Shown: positions 19,800-32,560 of the stretch, one piece after another
Numbering within the stretch: the first letter of the stretch is position 1
How the letters are laid out: the number at the start of each line of letters is the position of its first letter
Assembly: GCA_001695595.3 (NCBI GenBank)
Contig: MBPM02000010.1
Span: forward strand, 434,001 to 498,000
Length of the DNA stretch: 64,000 nt
Origin: Plasmopara viticola
Lineage: Eukaryota; Oomycota; Peronosporomycetes; Peronosporales; Peronosporaceae
Direction: 5' to 3'
Translations under genes and position numbers: made by a program
The notes under the pieces: generated by a model
Databases searched by the model: none
What the model saw: only the letters and a program-made list of their open reading frames with translations
What the model was told of the DNA's origin: nothing

Positions 19800-22700
19800 A
19801 CACATATTCTGCTTTTAAGAAAAATCACTTTTTTTGGGTATTCTTACTATATCACTATTCAACACACCATCTGGAGTTTAATTTTAAAATGTTGTTGACT
19901 TGACGATATCCGTTACGCATTAGCCCATCAAATCGCTTGTGTTGCAGCTACTAATTACCTACTTATCGTGGGAATACGATTCTACTTTTATTGTGTTCAG
20001 ATGACTAGTAAGACTCTTTTGATCACTTTCGTGGCAGTATCTTTACATCCATTTTTGATGAGCCGAAACTCACCTCTTTAACACTAGCCTTATCAAACAC
20101 TGCTTTTTAATTCAGACTTAGCCGTTTTCAGACTAATCATTTAATAATTGATCAAACACAAGAATTAGCCATTTTTACTACATGGCTTGTTTCCTTTCTG
20201 TATTTGCCTTCGCAAGATACGCGATTCTATAGATTTCTACTTGGACAGTACAGTTTCGTTGTAATGTTGACCATACAACATCATGTGTAAGTATAAGAGT
20301 ACCCTTTCAACCAATTTGCTTGCGGATTAGAAATGTGATACAATTTTGCGTCTGGAACTTTTATAGAAAATAGTCGATACCGACAGTTCCAACACTAGGT
20401 TTTTTAATCTCCATTGCTAACGAACAGTGCAGCTCCGCGAATCTGTTCGCAATCCTCATTCATTTACACAACTTATTATGGACGAGACAAAGTCGGTGCC
20501 GAGCAGCCGACAGCCTTATAGCTTAAACTGCGGGCTCGTTGACCTATCTTCGACGTACTTCTCTTCTAGAATCTTGTAGATGTTTCTTGCTTTCGTTCAC
20601 TAGCTCTATAATATTTACTGTTCTGGCCTTTTTAGACTAGACATCAGTCAAAAATATGGTTTTACCCCTGAGCGTGCTTCTAGCACCGCATCAAATCCCA
20701 TTTAAGGATCTAAGTCGGCGTCGTAACGAGCTAAAGAGAAGATTGCATTTCATTCGGTGTGGAGGTGCCCCTGTGTAATTTACCATCACAGCGTAATTGA
20801 AAGCCTTTTCTGATAACAGACAGCTAATAAAAGTTGCGATCTAAACTCTACAACACCGAGTGAAGTACTTTGCATTCTTTAACCTAAAGGTACAATTTGC
20901 TTTCGAAGATAACTATCCCTCGAGATGTCGTGGCTTCGGTGCAATGCTGAACAGGAACAAATAAATCGAGCGCAAATTTCGGGTCACTATTATTAATTAC
21001 ACACAAAGTGCTCGCTTCTCTTACATTCATATTGTAACAGCCTTTGAGTTTTCCTGCTAGAAACGATTTCACAGCTCTCACGAGTTCTGTGGAGCTAAGC
21101 GCACAAAAGGCGTTTACCACCCGTGCAAGTATATTTGCTCCATCAGGCACTGCCCATCCTGGCCGTGGCGGTCAAGAATATCGGAGGGAATATCTGGCCT
21201 TGTGCCTCCTTCTTGAGGAACAGATGCTCCTATGTATGCCCTCGAGATTGCGTGCAAGGTCGGCTTCGGCGAATTGGTCGCGGCTACTTGGGGGTGACTC
21301 TGAACTTCTTAGTATTTAATGGAGAGAGCCTCTTTGACCATTTGATACACAAGATTGAAGTCACATCTACCTCCGTGCGTATATTTTGCGTGAAGTGTTT
21401 AAGCGGCGTCAAAACGTAGCTTTCATTCGAACATTCATCCGCCCGCTCAAAGGGAAAAATCTTGCAGCTACTTGGCGTACCAGCCTCAAGATCAGTACAA
21501 GGTGAGCGGTGGGTTCTTCCTGCTTTGGAAGGTGCCGTGAGGCTTCGTGTGAGACTTGAACCTTTACAATATATCATGCTCTGGACAAAAAGGTGTGCAC
21601 ATTAACCTCGTTGTGGGAAGAAGGTCACCGACTCATGCCTTTCTATGACTTCAGAAGTGTCGACGAAAAATGCTTACTTTGCTTGTAGATCTTTCTAATC
21701 GTCCTAGATAGATAAAGTTGCATTTTCTGTATTTGTCTTTGATGGATTCATGGTATTGCGTGCCGAAGTCAGGTAATTATTCGGTACAAAAACAGGGCTT
21801 GACTTTTAGAACTGTAAAAGTACTGTTTTTGTGCCAATCCCATCAATAACGGATGCATTCGCAATTACAATAATAAGCTGATCTCTGCGGTGTCTTTAAG
21901 CATTAAAGTCTTTATTTGTAGATGCGTAGTCTGCATTGGCGAGTGCAAACTCAACTTGACGGCTCACGAATGTGAGATCTAGATGCACATGTTACGCAAT
22001 TTGCTCGCAAGTCCATGGTTGATCGATTACTTGTCAAAAAGATGTATGCTGTTCACACCAGCTATTGAATCTTGAAAAACTGAAACAACGTTTGGTGGCA
22101 AGCTGCCAGTTCTTTTTCTACACCTTCAAGCTTAGAATAGGCATGGAATGTATATACCATTTCCTTATCAGCCTTGCTATATCTACTAAATAATAATATA
22201 GCAGGGGCTAAATGCATCAACTTACTCATTCCTCATACATACACCACTACGTTCGTGCTGCCAATAGTCAAAGCTAAACTCGGGACTTATCGACTGCCAA
22301 CCGTCTGTACAATCTGGCAGGATTAAAAAGTAAATTACGGGCTTGACCTTCGGTTACTTGTAGAATTTTTTTAAATTTGGCTACATACAAGTATAAGTGA
22401 CGTAGATCTGTAGATTTGTATCCGTTTTTATGTCTAACAACTGTGTTTGTCAATGCGGGTGTTGATTCAATACTGATACCTCGTAATCTAGACTGTGCAA
22501 AGAACTGATTTAAAGCACAATGCACGCTGCCCATAAGGGTAACATTTAAGATGCTTATGTCGTCCTAAAATCTCGAAAGGAGATTCTGACTTCGAGAGCC
22601 ACCTCTCATTAACGATCGAATATTAGTCTAGCCAAGAACTAATCGGCTTTGAACTCACTGAGGTTCACCCGCTGGTAGTAGTGCACCTTTTGCGACACAA

Positions 22701-25700
22701 TCATCGACTAACTTTCAGTTCCCAGTGTCGAAATTATATCCTTATCAGCCACAAAGCACTCCGAGAAGTATCTCTTATTGCAACCTTATTCTCTTATATC
22801 GAAGGTATGCGACAGACTCTTTCCACCCTTCATACCATGTTACTTATTATAATTCTCAGACCTTTACAATCTGCTAGCGGAATCTTGTCTGTCGCGACTG
22901 GCTTTAGGTTAGTTACCTAAAATATTGTGTGACTATCATTCAAATTTTATCGTTAACATCTTCAGCAGCTGGTGCATCTAACGAAGCCAAGACACTCGCG
23001 AAGGTAGCTTTCAATCATGTTCTCACGTCTACCTTCGAAAAGTTGCCATTGTTTTAACGCCTCCTATATTTTTCTTGGGCGTGTACTTGGCCGAGTGAAT
23101 TTTTAGAGGAGCCACACGCTCAACAGCGGTCGAATAATGACGCACCAAAACCTTGTCGCGCAAGGTTGGACGGCTGATGTCTATCGTCCTTCTCTACCAA
23201 TCGATCCTCTAGCCGTGCATGCCCGGGATCAAAGTATAGTTTCAATGTCGAAATCAATCATTAAGTTTTTGCAGTCAAAATTTACGGCCAGGTCTACAAA
23301 AACCCCTGAGGAGCTCAGAGCCGTCCCATTAGTCAATCAAAGTAAATTGGGCATATTTGTCGACGACGCGTCAGAGTCTGTCGTAATTCAAAATGGGTTT
23401 TGTTTTCTTGTACGTTTTTGCGCACGTCGCGCAATCCACCGCTGCTGGATCTTATTTCGACAGCTATCGAGGCTAAGGGCAAATATCTCACGGTGTGCAT
23501 CAGCCGCACATTTTTTCATAAAAGCTTATTTTTTTCCCGTAAAGGGTCGTTTGATCTAGTTCTGAGAAAGCGGCTTTTGCCAGCTAACCTACAAACCCTT
23601 AAGCAAGACGAAGGGTCCCTGATCAAAAGCGCCCTTCTTGATTGCAGCTAAAGCAGCTTATGCTAGATCGGCAGAATCAGGATTGAACCTGAGTCATCAA
23701 GCCCCCATACGCCATCCTTTTGGACGAGAGCTATTCATTCATGGCATTCCAGAGGAGCGATCGTTATACCTCTGTAGTAAAAAAAGTACCATTAACATGC
23801 GGTCTGCACTTCAAGTGCAAAGTGCTAGGAGAGCTCACCCTTGAGATAGCCATGAACACAGTTACATGGAGCGTGGCGATTGATAGCTATAAGCGCTCCT
23901 AACCCACGATGATATTCATGAAGTTCATACTCTTGTTGCTAGTAGACCAAAAAGCATGAGCTGATAAAACTCAAAGCTTGCTGAAAAAAGTGTAACGCCC
24001 ATCTGTTTGTTATGCTTTTAAGCCATGACGAAATTGTCCTAAGGGTGGTTGTATAGCTTTTAGGGCGATCTCGAAGTGCATCAAATCTAAGTGCATCAGA
24101 TCATATGATGTTTATGTCGCCTCAATAATTATCCTTATCACTTTTAGCAGAGACGGTTTTGTCTTTCCTTCAAAAAACCTGTAACTTCGATGGCTAATTA
24201 TTTCCATTAGATGCTGCTGCCGAGGCAATCGGAGCCTAGCTTTGAGGAAGAACACATTTCATGACGCTAAGCACTGTGACTTTTGAGTTGTATAAGAGAA
24301 GAACGAAATGTAGCCAGAGCTAAAAAGAGAGAAATGTCTCTCGAGTGGCGCAAACTGCGCGTATGACGGATCGGGAAGGCCGTGCTCTTCATCCCAAAGC
24401 CTTGGAAAGAGTTTAAGTAGACGATTTACTCACGTAGGCAAAAAAATGGCTAACATGTGGAACTGGCTGAAGCAGCATCTTGCACAGAGAAGCGTGCAAA
24501 ACTGCAATCAATTTTTGGGTAATAAATTGTTCACTCTCTCTGGTCTTCAGAAACCGAAGTGTGTTATTGATTCTATTTAATTCCACAATCGTGCTGTGAA
24601 TATTGAAATTTGACTGTTACATATGTCTCCGATCATCAAATCTATTATGAAAAGCAAATGGTTCCTCCGCTCGAGAGGAAAAAGTCCCTTTGAGTCTTGT
24701 AGATATCGTACGTTGCGCCTTGCCTAAGAAATTCTGACGGATCATTAAATTTAGGTATAAATTTTGATACATAGTTGTCGAGATGTAATGTCCAGCTGGG
24801 GAATGTACTACCGCTGTCAAAACACATTTGTTGATTTTAGCATGAAATAAAGTGGTCCTCATGATTACTTGAAATGGCTTGAATGAAAATTAGAGTCGTT
24901 TAGTTTCCTTCGGAGCGGCTATAGACAAATATGCTGTCCATCTATGTTTAAGCAAGTTCTCAATGGTAGAAGCAATTGTGGTTTCAAGCGATTAAACATA
25001 GCCTGGGAATTGATAGTCCTTGGGCATTTCTCACGACAGCCATAGCATGCATTTTCACCATGAAGGGTATATTCGACTCCCTCTTTCTATTCTGATTTGT
25101 TAGAAGTCATCTACCAAATTCGGTGCACTATACAACATACACCCTGGCATGTTGTTAAGCAGTACGTCCTTCTTTTAAGGCGGTTGTTCGTGCATTCACG
25201 TTGCACCATGAAGTAGTCGCCAGCTTTTGTTCGGCTCTCATTTACAGAAGGTCAATGTCAAGTACGGATATTTCGACTTCCGCCCCAAGCCAATATTTGC
25301 CTTCTCGGCAAAGACGGCATCATTGAGGACGCATTGCTGTCATGGATCAGGCCATTTTCTAACGACGCAGTCTTTCGTGCCTTCTTCTTTAAGTTCAATG
25401 GTAGGTATTTAGGCTGCACGTTCGTGATGTTAGTCATACAGCAGCAAATTTGCGGTAAAAATACGCCATGGTATTGCGTAACTGCACATTAAATATTTGA
25501 TTAGCCATTAAAGATGCAGTTACTGTGTGACATCCCAGGCTACTCTTTTCAATTAAAAACATTATTTGCAGAGCTTGCTCACAGTCTATAGTACCGATAA
25601 TGCAGACAAACCTGCAAATTTATACGCTCAGGCTTTGGACAGCAAATTTGTTTTTGTCGTTCACACCTTTGGCTTCTAAAATTGCATCGCATTGACTATT

Positions 25701-26037
25701 AATTACGATCACGATTCTATTTAGGGAGACGGTAAATCACGAATTGCAATTTATCAAGAATTTAGAACTTGAAACTAAGTAAGCCCCTTAGACAAATAAT
25801 AAATGTTAGCGAGCAGACCGCTAGCCCTTTCCTTCAAACGATAAAGTTGCGTGCAACTGGTAAACACACAGCAATGTACATTGCCGTCGAGCCATAGACA
25901 AAGTCATAATTCGCTAGCTTAATGCTTAGTCGAAAAAGCCAAGACTACCGTAAAATGCTTTTTTTTCAAGTAGAAATGTTTAAAATAGGGGTAATGTATA
26001 AAGGGGCTCCCTTTTTTAATTACATTAGTTTATGTAA
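19800..26037. other. Unrecognised AT-rich DNA with a weak coding relic
   Basis: About 6.2 kb with no similarity to the rest of the window that I can see. Only 20884-21150 (-) and 23137-23900 (+) show slightly protein-like stretches. No mobile element ends, arrays or RNA genes were recognised. Confidence 0.55.
23137..23900 (+). pseudogene. Possible decayed gene of unknown function
   Basis: An ATG-started frame of 140 codons (23137-23559) has an ordinary amino-acid mix at first (SKSIIKFLQSKF, LVNQSKLGIFVDDASESVV). It then turns odd near 23400, where a neighbouring frame takes over in a more protein-like way (PLLDLISTAIEAKGKYLTV, to 23651). A third frame continues near 23640-23840 (LNLSHQAPIRHPFGRELF). 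The pattern suggests one frameshifted gene. I recognise no family. It may also be chance. Confidence 0.3.
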
Positions 26038-26352
26038 TATTAAGATTGATTGGCTAAGGGATAATTTGTCACATCCAAATGTCAACTACGCGCCTGCGGA
26101 AGTAGCATCGGCCTCTGCTTCGCGTATAGTTCAGCGGCTGACAAAGTCGACAATTCGGGTGACGTCATCCGCGAAACCCACTATTCCTATCCGTCTACAA
26201 TAATTTGGCCTTGACTGAAGGCGAGCTGGAGAGCCGAGATGTACGTAAGTAATAATAGACCGCCAGTGGCAACTGCGACGAGGAAACAAGGACCCATCAT
26301 CACAAATTACACGGCGAGAAAACTTAGAGTCTCACCTAATCTCCTCTTCCGA
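26038..26352 (+). pseudogene. 5' half of a decayed WY effector gene
   Basis: Similar to the effector gene from its leader ('gattggctaa', 'cacatccaaatgt' in place of the ATG region) through the signal-peptide end ('cctctgcttcgcg', 'cagcggctgac') and on to about codon 105. It has indels and stops. From 26250 on it is specifically close to the inverted relics of units 1 and 2 ('ccgccagtggcaac', 'aaggacccatcatcacaaat', 'tacacggcgagaaaa'). It ends after 'ctcctcttcc', almost exactly where the 3' half at 19410-19799 begins. Confidence 0.8.
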
Positions 26353-26411
26353 GTATCAGGCATCTAAAGTAAATAAAATATGTAAATCAGAATAACACAA
26401 AAGCAAACATA

Positions 26412-26739
26412 ATTGTATTGTATTGTATTACGTTATCGCGTTGCCAAGTTATGCACGTGCTAGGATTAGTTTGGCTAGTCCACGGCATAGAGTGGTGTCC
26501 GCATACATCGGGTCTCGTTCGGCGGGCAGTGCAGCCAGCACCGAGATCGTGAGGGTCTTCCATTCTTTTGTTTAGCGCTGACTTAGTAAGAGCCCAGGTG
26601 GCGCCCTGGTGCTGGAGACCGTCGTGTCGAGGGTGAGACTCGTTAGAGACCTGCAGATGCCCGGGAGCACCTGCCCGAAGCGCGCGAGCATTTAGCCCCC
26701 GTGCTTGAAAGGAGGGCGTCATCCCTACTTTTTCAGAAG
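26412..26739 (-). mobile_element. SINE-like element, copy S3
   Basis: Full-length family member in reverse orientation, with the tail at the low-coordinate end (repeats of TGTAT as seen on +). Target-site duplication of about 12 bp, aaagcaarcata, at 26400-26411 and 26740-26751, with one mismatch. It lies just past the effector 5' relic. Confidence 0.92.
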
Positions 26740-26751
26740 AAAGCAAGCATA

Positions 26752-29651
26752 AATGCTCACTTCTATGTCGGGTACAGTGACGCCTCCTTTCAGGCCGCCT
26801 GGTGAAGAAGAAGCTTGTGAGCTTGTCCAGGAGTTGTGAGCTCCTCTGGCATTCACCTTTTCTTGGAGTGACTGCCTTTTTGAATGGACTGCGCACGAGC
26901 GCGGCCAGAACGAAGATGTTTCACACTCATATTACGCTAGTGGAGAAGCCGTAGGAGTCACATAAGATATTATGTTCGACTTTTAAGCGGCACGGCTCCG
27001 AGAAGGTGGGGCTCTCACAGATTTCTCAGCTTTGCTAATGAAGAACACGTGGACCGCAAACATAAAGAGATGCTTTATGTGTGAGAAGGGTTAGTTAAGG
27101 TTTGCTATTTGTGGCTAATGTACCCCCGAGATAAGCGAGAATACCAATAAAGAAGTTACGTGCTAAGTAAGTGCAAAGCAGCCCAATGCTGTCGACCCAT
27201 AGGCAAGAAAAGAAGACTAAAAGTGCTTAGCTCGGAGTACTTCTTGCTCTGTAACAAAAAAGTTGCTAATATAATTGGCCTTTTGGCTGCCAAGTAATCC
27301 GTATAGGGCTTTAATAAGCCATAAATCCAATCTGTCACAGACAAAAACATAAAAATTGGTATAAAGAGAGCTACTTCTTCGGACGAGCAGCTCTCACAAC
27401 TCGGACAGTTTGGTGGCCTCTATAGGACTGAGAAGACGGCTTTGATTGCAGCCCTCACCGCTTCCAAGTAGCTGGAACGCGTCATGGTGTAAGCAAATAC
27501 TGCACAGTTAAGTCACCATGTCTACACAATACATTCCTAATATAATGAGAATGTGTCTCGACTTGAGAAAGATAAAACATACTGTAATCTTTTGTCATCT
27601 GAGAGGTTGCTCGCGACAACCATGACATAGATTTCATTCGCGAAGATACGTTGTTCGCTCTTAATTGTACTTTGTTATTTCACCTAAGGTTTTTCATTAC
27701 CCACTGTGTACTACCGACCTATCCCGCCCGCTTCAGAAATTCCGTGCCCTACACTTGGCTACTGCATTTTGTTTTTATATTAGTAAATCCGTGCTGACCG
27801 CTTTCGGAACTTTGTAATTGACCTCGGCTATGGAGCTGCTTTACACACAATTAGAACGGTGTCCATAGCATTTCCGGCAGTCGATGTCGCAAGTGACACT
27901 TAGTTACCCCCTCATATAAATTAAACCGGCATTAAGTCTGGCCTCAGGAAGATATCAGTACTAAAATTATACGTCTCATATATGCGTGAAGCCTATGCGC
28001 AACAGGGGTGAGAGCATAAATCATCGAAGTCCTTCTAAGCATACTCAAGCGGCGGGTTGATATGGCTTTACCCCGCCAACTAACTTTGGGCTCGTGCTGT
28101 TACGGCACGCCATACCTAGGATCAAATTTTACTTATTCATCATAAGAACACGAATTGATTATGTGCTGTCAAAATTAAATAGGCTTACAGCCAGATCTAC
28201 TATATACCTAGGCCGTTTAATCAGCGAATTAAACAGTTTGTTTTTTCTCTCTTGTAGAGCAGCAGTCAGCTCATATTAAGCGCCTATCGGCGTGTATGAT
28301 TTCTGTTCGTGCCAGAATTGAAGCATTCTTTCATGGCAAAGTACACTTGCGTTTACAACCAGCACTTCAAAGCTACTAACTGTTCATCTAACTGTTTATG
28401 GTAAGCTCTCATGTACGTACCAGTTACGCTCTATCGTAAAGATTCTCTCATGATTGCATTGCCCCTACTGGTGACCAGCATTTCCTTGGCTCCGAGGGCA
28501 CAGCTTCTGACAGCAATTCTTTAATGCCGTTGGGCAATATGAAGACCTACTTTTGCACCCGTTTGGGACAAGCACGAACTATGTGCATTTACCTATGAAA
28601 GAGATGTTGCTTATTCGGAGTCCACTGGGTTGGCTGGCTTTACAGAAACCATTTTCTATAAAAATTTGTGAGGATTGGACCTGTCAGGGGCTTTTCCTCA
28701 ACGAGCTACTTGAAATACCTCTTCCATCGCCACAGAATGTACTTGATAAATTTTGTACTAAGAGGACCTACCTTCAGAACGTTCATGAACACAGTTGCCT
28801 TTCTGGCTTGTCGACAAGAAAGTGTCAGGACTGGTGGCAGTCAAAGAGAACGTGTTTCTTTGCCTTAGAACACTAGAAACTCTGGTGAAATTTCTCACGA
28901 TTGAAACTCAAGCTTTGCTACGATCTTTAAAAATACGAATACCGAATCAATTGTGATCAAGGTTATTTAAATAATGAGGTTCTGGTTTTGCTTTCTACTG
29001 AAGGCAAAAAATTATTTTCTCGATTTACACTCTACTTTTAGCGCTACTACTTTCTATGCCTGTGTTTTTTTTAACCTTCGATCGAAGGCTTTGCTTGTAG
29101 AGACCAAACGATAAGACGCGTCCTAGCTAGATTCAATAATAGAAAATTGCAAATGCAGTCGTCTCCTCGGAGCCAGCAAGTAGTCCGAGCAGTGCTTCTA
29201 GCTCGACCAATGGATACGTTTGCGAGGGTATCGGCAACTTATTTTCTGACGATGGCGTAACAGTGCTGCTATGTCTGACAGGGTCTCATAGCTTCGTGTA
29301 CCGAGAAGGCATGCTTGAAGTTTCACGTCCTTTTAAAGCCCCGAAATCCGGTGTCTCTTTGGCCTTCCGGTCAACGACTGTGGCTTTATGTTAATCCGAT
29401 GGCGGGTCTAGACCTTCAAGTCTTTCTGCGCACTGTAGTCAACTCTGTTATCCAGGCAGAACTATACTCATTCAGGTGCATTTTAGCATGCAAATCGGTA
29501 TAAAAACTGAAAGGACCGTCATTCTCTTTGGCCTCCACTTAACTGCTCAGATTATTGATACGAGCTGACGACATGATCATCTGGACCGTCTTTAAACGTC
29601 ATTGCATAAGCTTTTATCAAGGTGACGTTTCTGTTTGGCCCCTTACAAGTG
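26752..29651. other. Unrecognised intergenic DNA
   Basis: About 2.9 kb without a convincing gene. The longest open stretch (28553-28876, +) lacks any motif I know and has poor coding character. No repeats shared with the rest of the window were seen. Confidence 0.55.
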
Positions 29652-29665
29652 TAGAATGATGTATT

Positions 29666-29973
29666 GTATTGTATTACGTTATCGCGTTGCCAAGTTATGC
29701 ACGTGCTAGGCTCAGTCTGGCTAGTCCACGGCATAGTGGTGTTCGCATACGTCGGGTCTCGTTCGGCGGGCAGTGCAGCCAGCACCGAGGTCGTGAGGGT
29801 CTTCCGTTATTTTGTTTAGCTCTGACTTGATAAGAGCCCAGGTGGCGCCCTGGTGCTCGAGACCGTCGCGTCGAGGGTGAGACTCGTTAGAGATTTGCAG
29901 ATGCCCGAGAGCACCTGCCCGAAGCGCGCGAGCATTAAGCCCCCGCGCTTGTAAGGAGGGCGTCACCCCAACC
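29666..29973 (-). mobile_element. SINE-like element, copy S4 (5' shortened by ~9 bp)
   Basis: Reverse-oriented family member with a perfect 14-bp target-site duplication, tagaatgatgtatt, at 29652-29665 and 29974-29987. Its 5' end is 'ggttggggtgacg', lacking the usual 'cggaaaa' lead, so it is slightly 5'-truncated, as is common for target-primed reverse transcription. Confidence 0.93.
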
Positions 29974-30189
29974 TAGAATGATGTATTTCCTAAAAAAAAT
30001 GCTTTTACAGGAACTGATACACTAGTGCAAAACGTTTTCTGTCGTGGTCATCAGCTTTATCTTTTTCGAAAGATCGAGTGGTACGATAGGTAATTTGTTT
30101 TTTCTTTAGATATTGTGGAAACCTATATATGTATCCCACTTATAAATTTCGTTAGTTCGTATACTATCTCTTAACTTTAAAGAAGCTTT

Positions 30190-30880
30190 TCCCATATGCC
30201 TGTCAGCTTCGAGGGAGTATTGTCTTGTGACTTACGACGTCGTGCTTTTCGAAAACGTTACTTTGCCCAAACAAAGACCATCCAAATTGTTGACCAAGTC
30301 TTTTAGCTGGCGCAGATTTCGGAAAATCTATATCGAGAGATCGTTCTCAAGTGTGCGAGAATGGTAAATCTGTTGCAAGTGGCTCTTATCGTTCTTTACA
30401 ATACCAAGCAAACATTGAAAAATAGGCCCACCCTGTTGTCACACCATTTTGTTGAGCAATCGAGCAACGTGACGTAAAGCAGTAGATGGCTTGCATTTGA
30501 ACAAGTAGGTCCAGAAACACCCAGCAATTGGATTACGTAAATCAAGCTGCTCTTTCAAAGGTGCAGTTTTAAGCTCAAGGGACCAAGTGCAATGCCTTGT
30601 GCGTAACTTTGCGCAATTTGGATTTAAAGCTACATCGATACACAGCAGCTACGATCCAGTCGGCGGTGCAGCTACCAGAAACAGCGCGAAAAAAGAAGAG
30701 CACATAAGATTAACTGGGTTTAAAATGCATCTAGCGGCTACGAAGGCAAAGTCAAAGTCGATGGGTAAACGTCGAGGGAAGAGGTTGATCGGTCAGTAGC
30801 TTAAGAAAGCAGCATTCGATCGGTCAGTAGCTTTAGAAAGCAGCACGGGATATTGAAAAAAGGCATTGAACTCGCAATTG
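30190..30880. repeat. Duplicated flank block 3' of the RRLP gene (copy 1)
   Basis: Diverged block repeated downstream of the other members of the effector cluster, at about 34390-34730, 36050-36310, 38220-38990 and 44200-44935. Shared landmarks include 'cttacgacgtcgt' near the start, and a 'cgatacagcagc...cggtgcagctac' stretch followed by 'aaacagcgcgaaaa'. It shows that each gene was copied with its surroundings. No gene is seen in it. Confidence 0.65.
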
Positions 30881-30886
30881 CTGTGC

Positions 30887-31462
30887 TTATGCCATACCCA
30901 CACTCGATAGTGCCGAAGTGGGAGACGACGAGGTTCCGCCGCTTGTCACAAGCTTGTAGGCACCGAAGATAGCTAGCGAGTATAAAAGTGCGTACCCCGC
31001 CCACTTGGCCAGCTTCTTTAGTTTACTTGACTTCTTCTTTGTGACCTTCGACGCGCCCTCTGCTAGATCCTTTACGTCACCCTTCGTGACTTTTACATTA
31101 TTGCCGACGTCTACAACATCGTCCGCCCCCCGTGCTGCTTTGCCGGCGTCTGTCACATCGTCCGCCCCCCGTGCTGCTTTGCCGACGTCTTTCACATCGT
31201 CCGCCCCCCGTGCTGCTTTGGCCGCTGCTGCCGCTTGTTCGTCAAGCGCCTTTTGACCTTTGGCAACTGCTGATGCGGTCTCGTCAGCACTCGCGACGCC
31301 TTTTGAGAATTTGATTGGACTTTGAAATTTTATTCCAGGAGGTAGACGACGACTCTGATGAACCTTAGTGGAAGTGACCACGTTGCCGTCGGCGCGAGCA
31401 AAAGCGGAGCTGCACACGACACAAGTAGCGACGAGGAGGATGCCCAAGATTCTGGAAGTCAT
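30887..31462 (-). CDS. Secreted RRLP-motif effector candidate with C-terminal membrane segment
   Basis: A 191-aa protein. Residues 1-24 are a signal peptide (ILGILLVATCVVCSSAF, cut near ARA/DG). HQSRRLP follows, with RRLP at 38-41, in the normal position for an RXLR translocation motif but with Pro as the last residue. The middle is Ala- and Asp-rich and holds three 13-residue repeats (KAARGADDVKDVG and variants). A basic stretch (KKKSSKLKKLAK) leads into a hydrophobic segment (WAGYALLYSLAIFGAYKL) about 20 residues before the end. The start is the ATG at 31462; longer frames begin at GTG and bury the signal peptide. Membrane-anchored effectors of this shape are known in downy mildews, some at the host ER. 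That location is only inferred here. Confidence 0.8.
   Translation of the reverse strand: MTSRILGILLVATCVVCSSAFARADGNVVTSTKVHQSRRLPPGIKFQSPIKFSKGVASADETASAVAKGQKALDEQAAAAAKAARGADDVKDVGKAARGADDVTDAGKAARGADDVVDVGNNVKVTKGDVKDLAEGASKVTKKKSSKLKKLAKWAGYALLYSLAIFGAYKLVTSGGTSSSPTSALSSVGMA
31105..31222 (-). repeat. Three 39-bp in-frame tandem repeats within the RRLP gene
   Basis: The stretch 'tcgtccgccccccgtgctgc' (plus strand) starts at 31119, 31158 and 31197, an exact 39-bp period. Each repeat encodes KAARGADDV plus four residues. The near identity shows recent expansion. The two sister genes have only one loosely similar stretch (TADDA). Confidence 0.92.
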
Positions 31463-32524
31463 GACGTTTAGAATCAGTACGAGGATGAAGCTTTCTTCTC
31501 GCGTGTCGAACGGCAGCCAAATTCGAAAGTACTCAACCACGAGGACCAGCGCGTTGGAAAGGTAAAGAACGAACGCACCACATCTTAGAGAGCCCAGCCT
31601 GCCTATACATAAGAAAGCCTACCTCAGAGATCGTCAACATAATGTTCACATCTCGTATACAGTTCTGGACAAAGAGTCTTTACAAATACGGGCCAAAAAA
31701 GAGTGCGAGAGTGACTCACGATAGGATTATTTAGGAGCACATGTTTGAAAAATCTACTGTCGTGAAAAGTTGTGCAAACTGTCGACCCACTAAAGTGCTA
31801 AGTTCACTGAAGCGCTCTGTGTCGTCGCGCACTACGAATTTATGCTTGCAAGCAAGTCAAGAGCGTAAGGTCCTTGAAAATTTGCAGGAGCGACTTTGCA
31901 CTCGATTTTGCACGAAAAGAAAACCCAAACTACAACCCTTACAGCCCTTTACCTATCTTACACAAAGTCATAAAGCCCATTTCGATCATACCCAAATTTC
32001 GGCGTGAAAGGATTACTCCTCTGCACGACACCGAACTTCACCGACGGCACAACATGTAGTGTAGGTATCAGACTATATATGGAGACTGGTGACAGCGCGC
32101 GCACGTACAAGGTAGACACCACACAAGAATTCTAAGCGATAAGAGGGGACAGTATGACTAAGGTGAGTTGTTAGTAATTCGGCTATTTTGAGCATCGCGT
32201 CGTTGGACACTATGCGAACCATACGGTTATTTCTTGAAAAACATGACGGAGTTCGACTGGTTGAAGTGGCAGTAATGTAAAAGCGTATTACAAAAACAGC
32301 ACCTGTCGTTAACTCGTATCACGATGACGGTCGTTAGCCAATACCCTAGTCCTCACAAAATCGAAACGAGTACCAAGATATAAGGGGTAATTTGTGCATC
32401 TACCGTTTGCATTAAGAAAGTAGAATACTTTACCCAAGGGGAAGGAATCGACAAAATTGTTCATCGAGAATGAGAGAAATAATAACTGATATGCTTTCGA
32501 AGCAGCAAAAATTACCAATTCTTG

Positions 32525-32560
32525 TCCTCGTTGTCCTCGTTATCCTCGTTATCCTCGTTG
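32525..32560. repeat. 9-bp microsatellite (tcctcgttr)4
   Basis: Four tandem 9-mers, tcctcgttg and tcctcgtta alternating in the order G-A-A-G at the last base. Multiple of three, but not within a supported gene. Confidence 0.9.

Noticed and set aside
20884..21150. Possible minus-strand protein near 21 kb
   Set aside because: It starts at a GTG and has no upstream continuation, signal peptide or motif. Left as unrecognised DNA.
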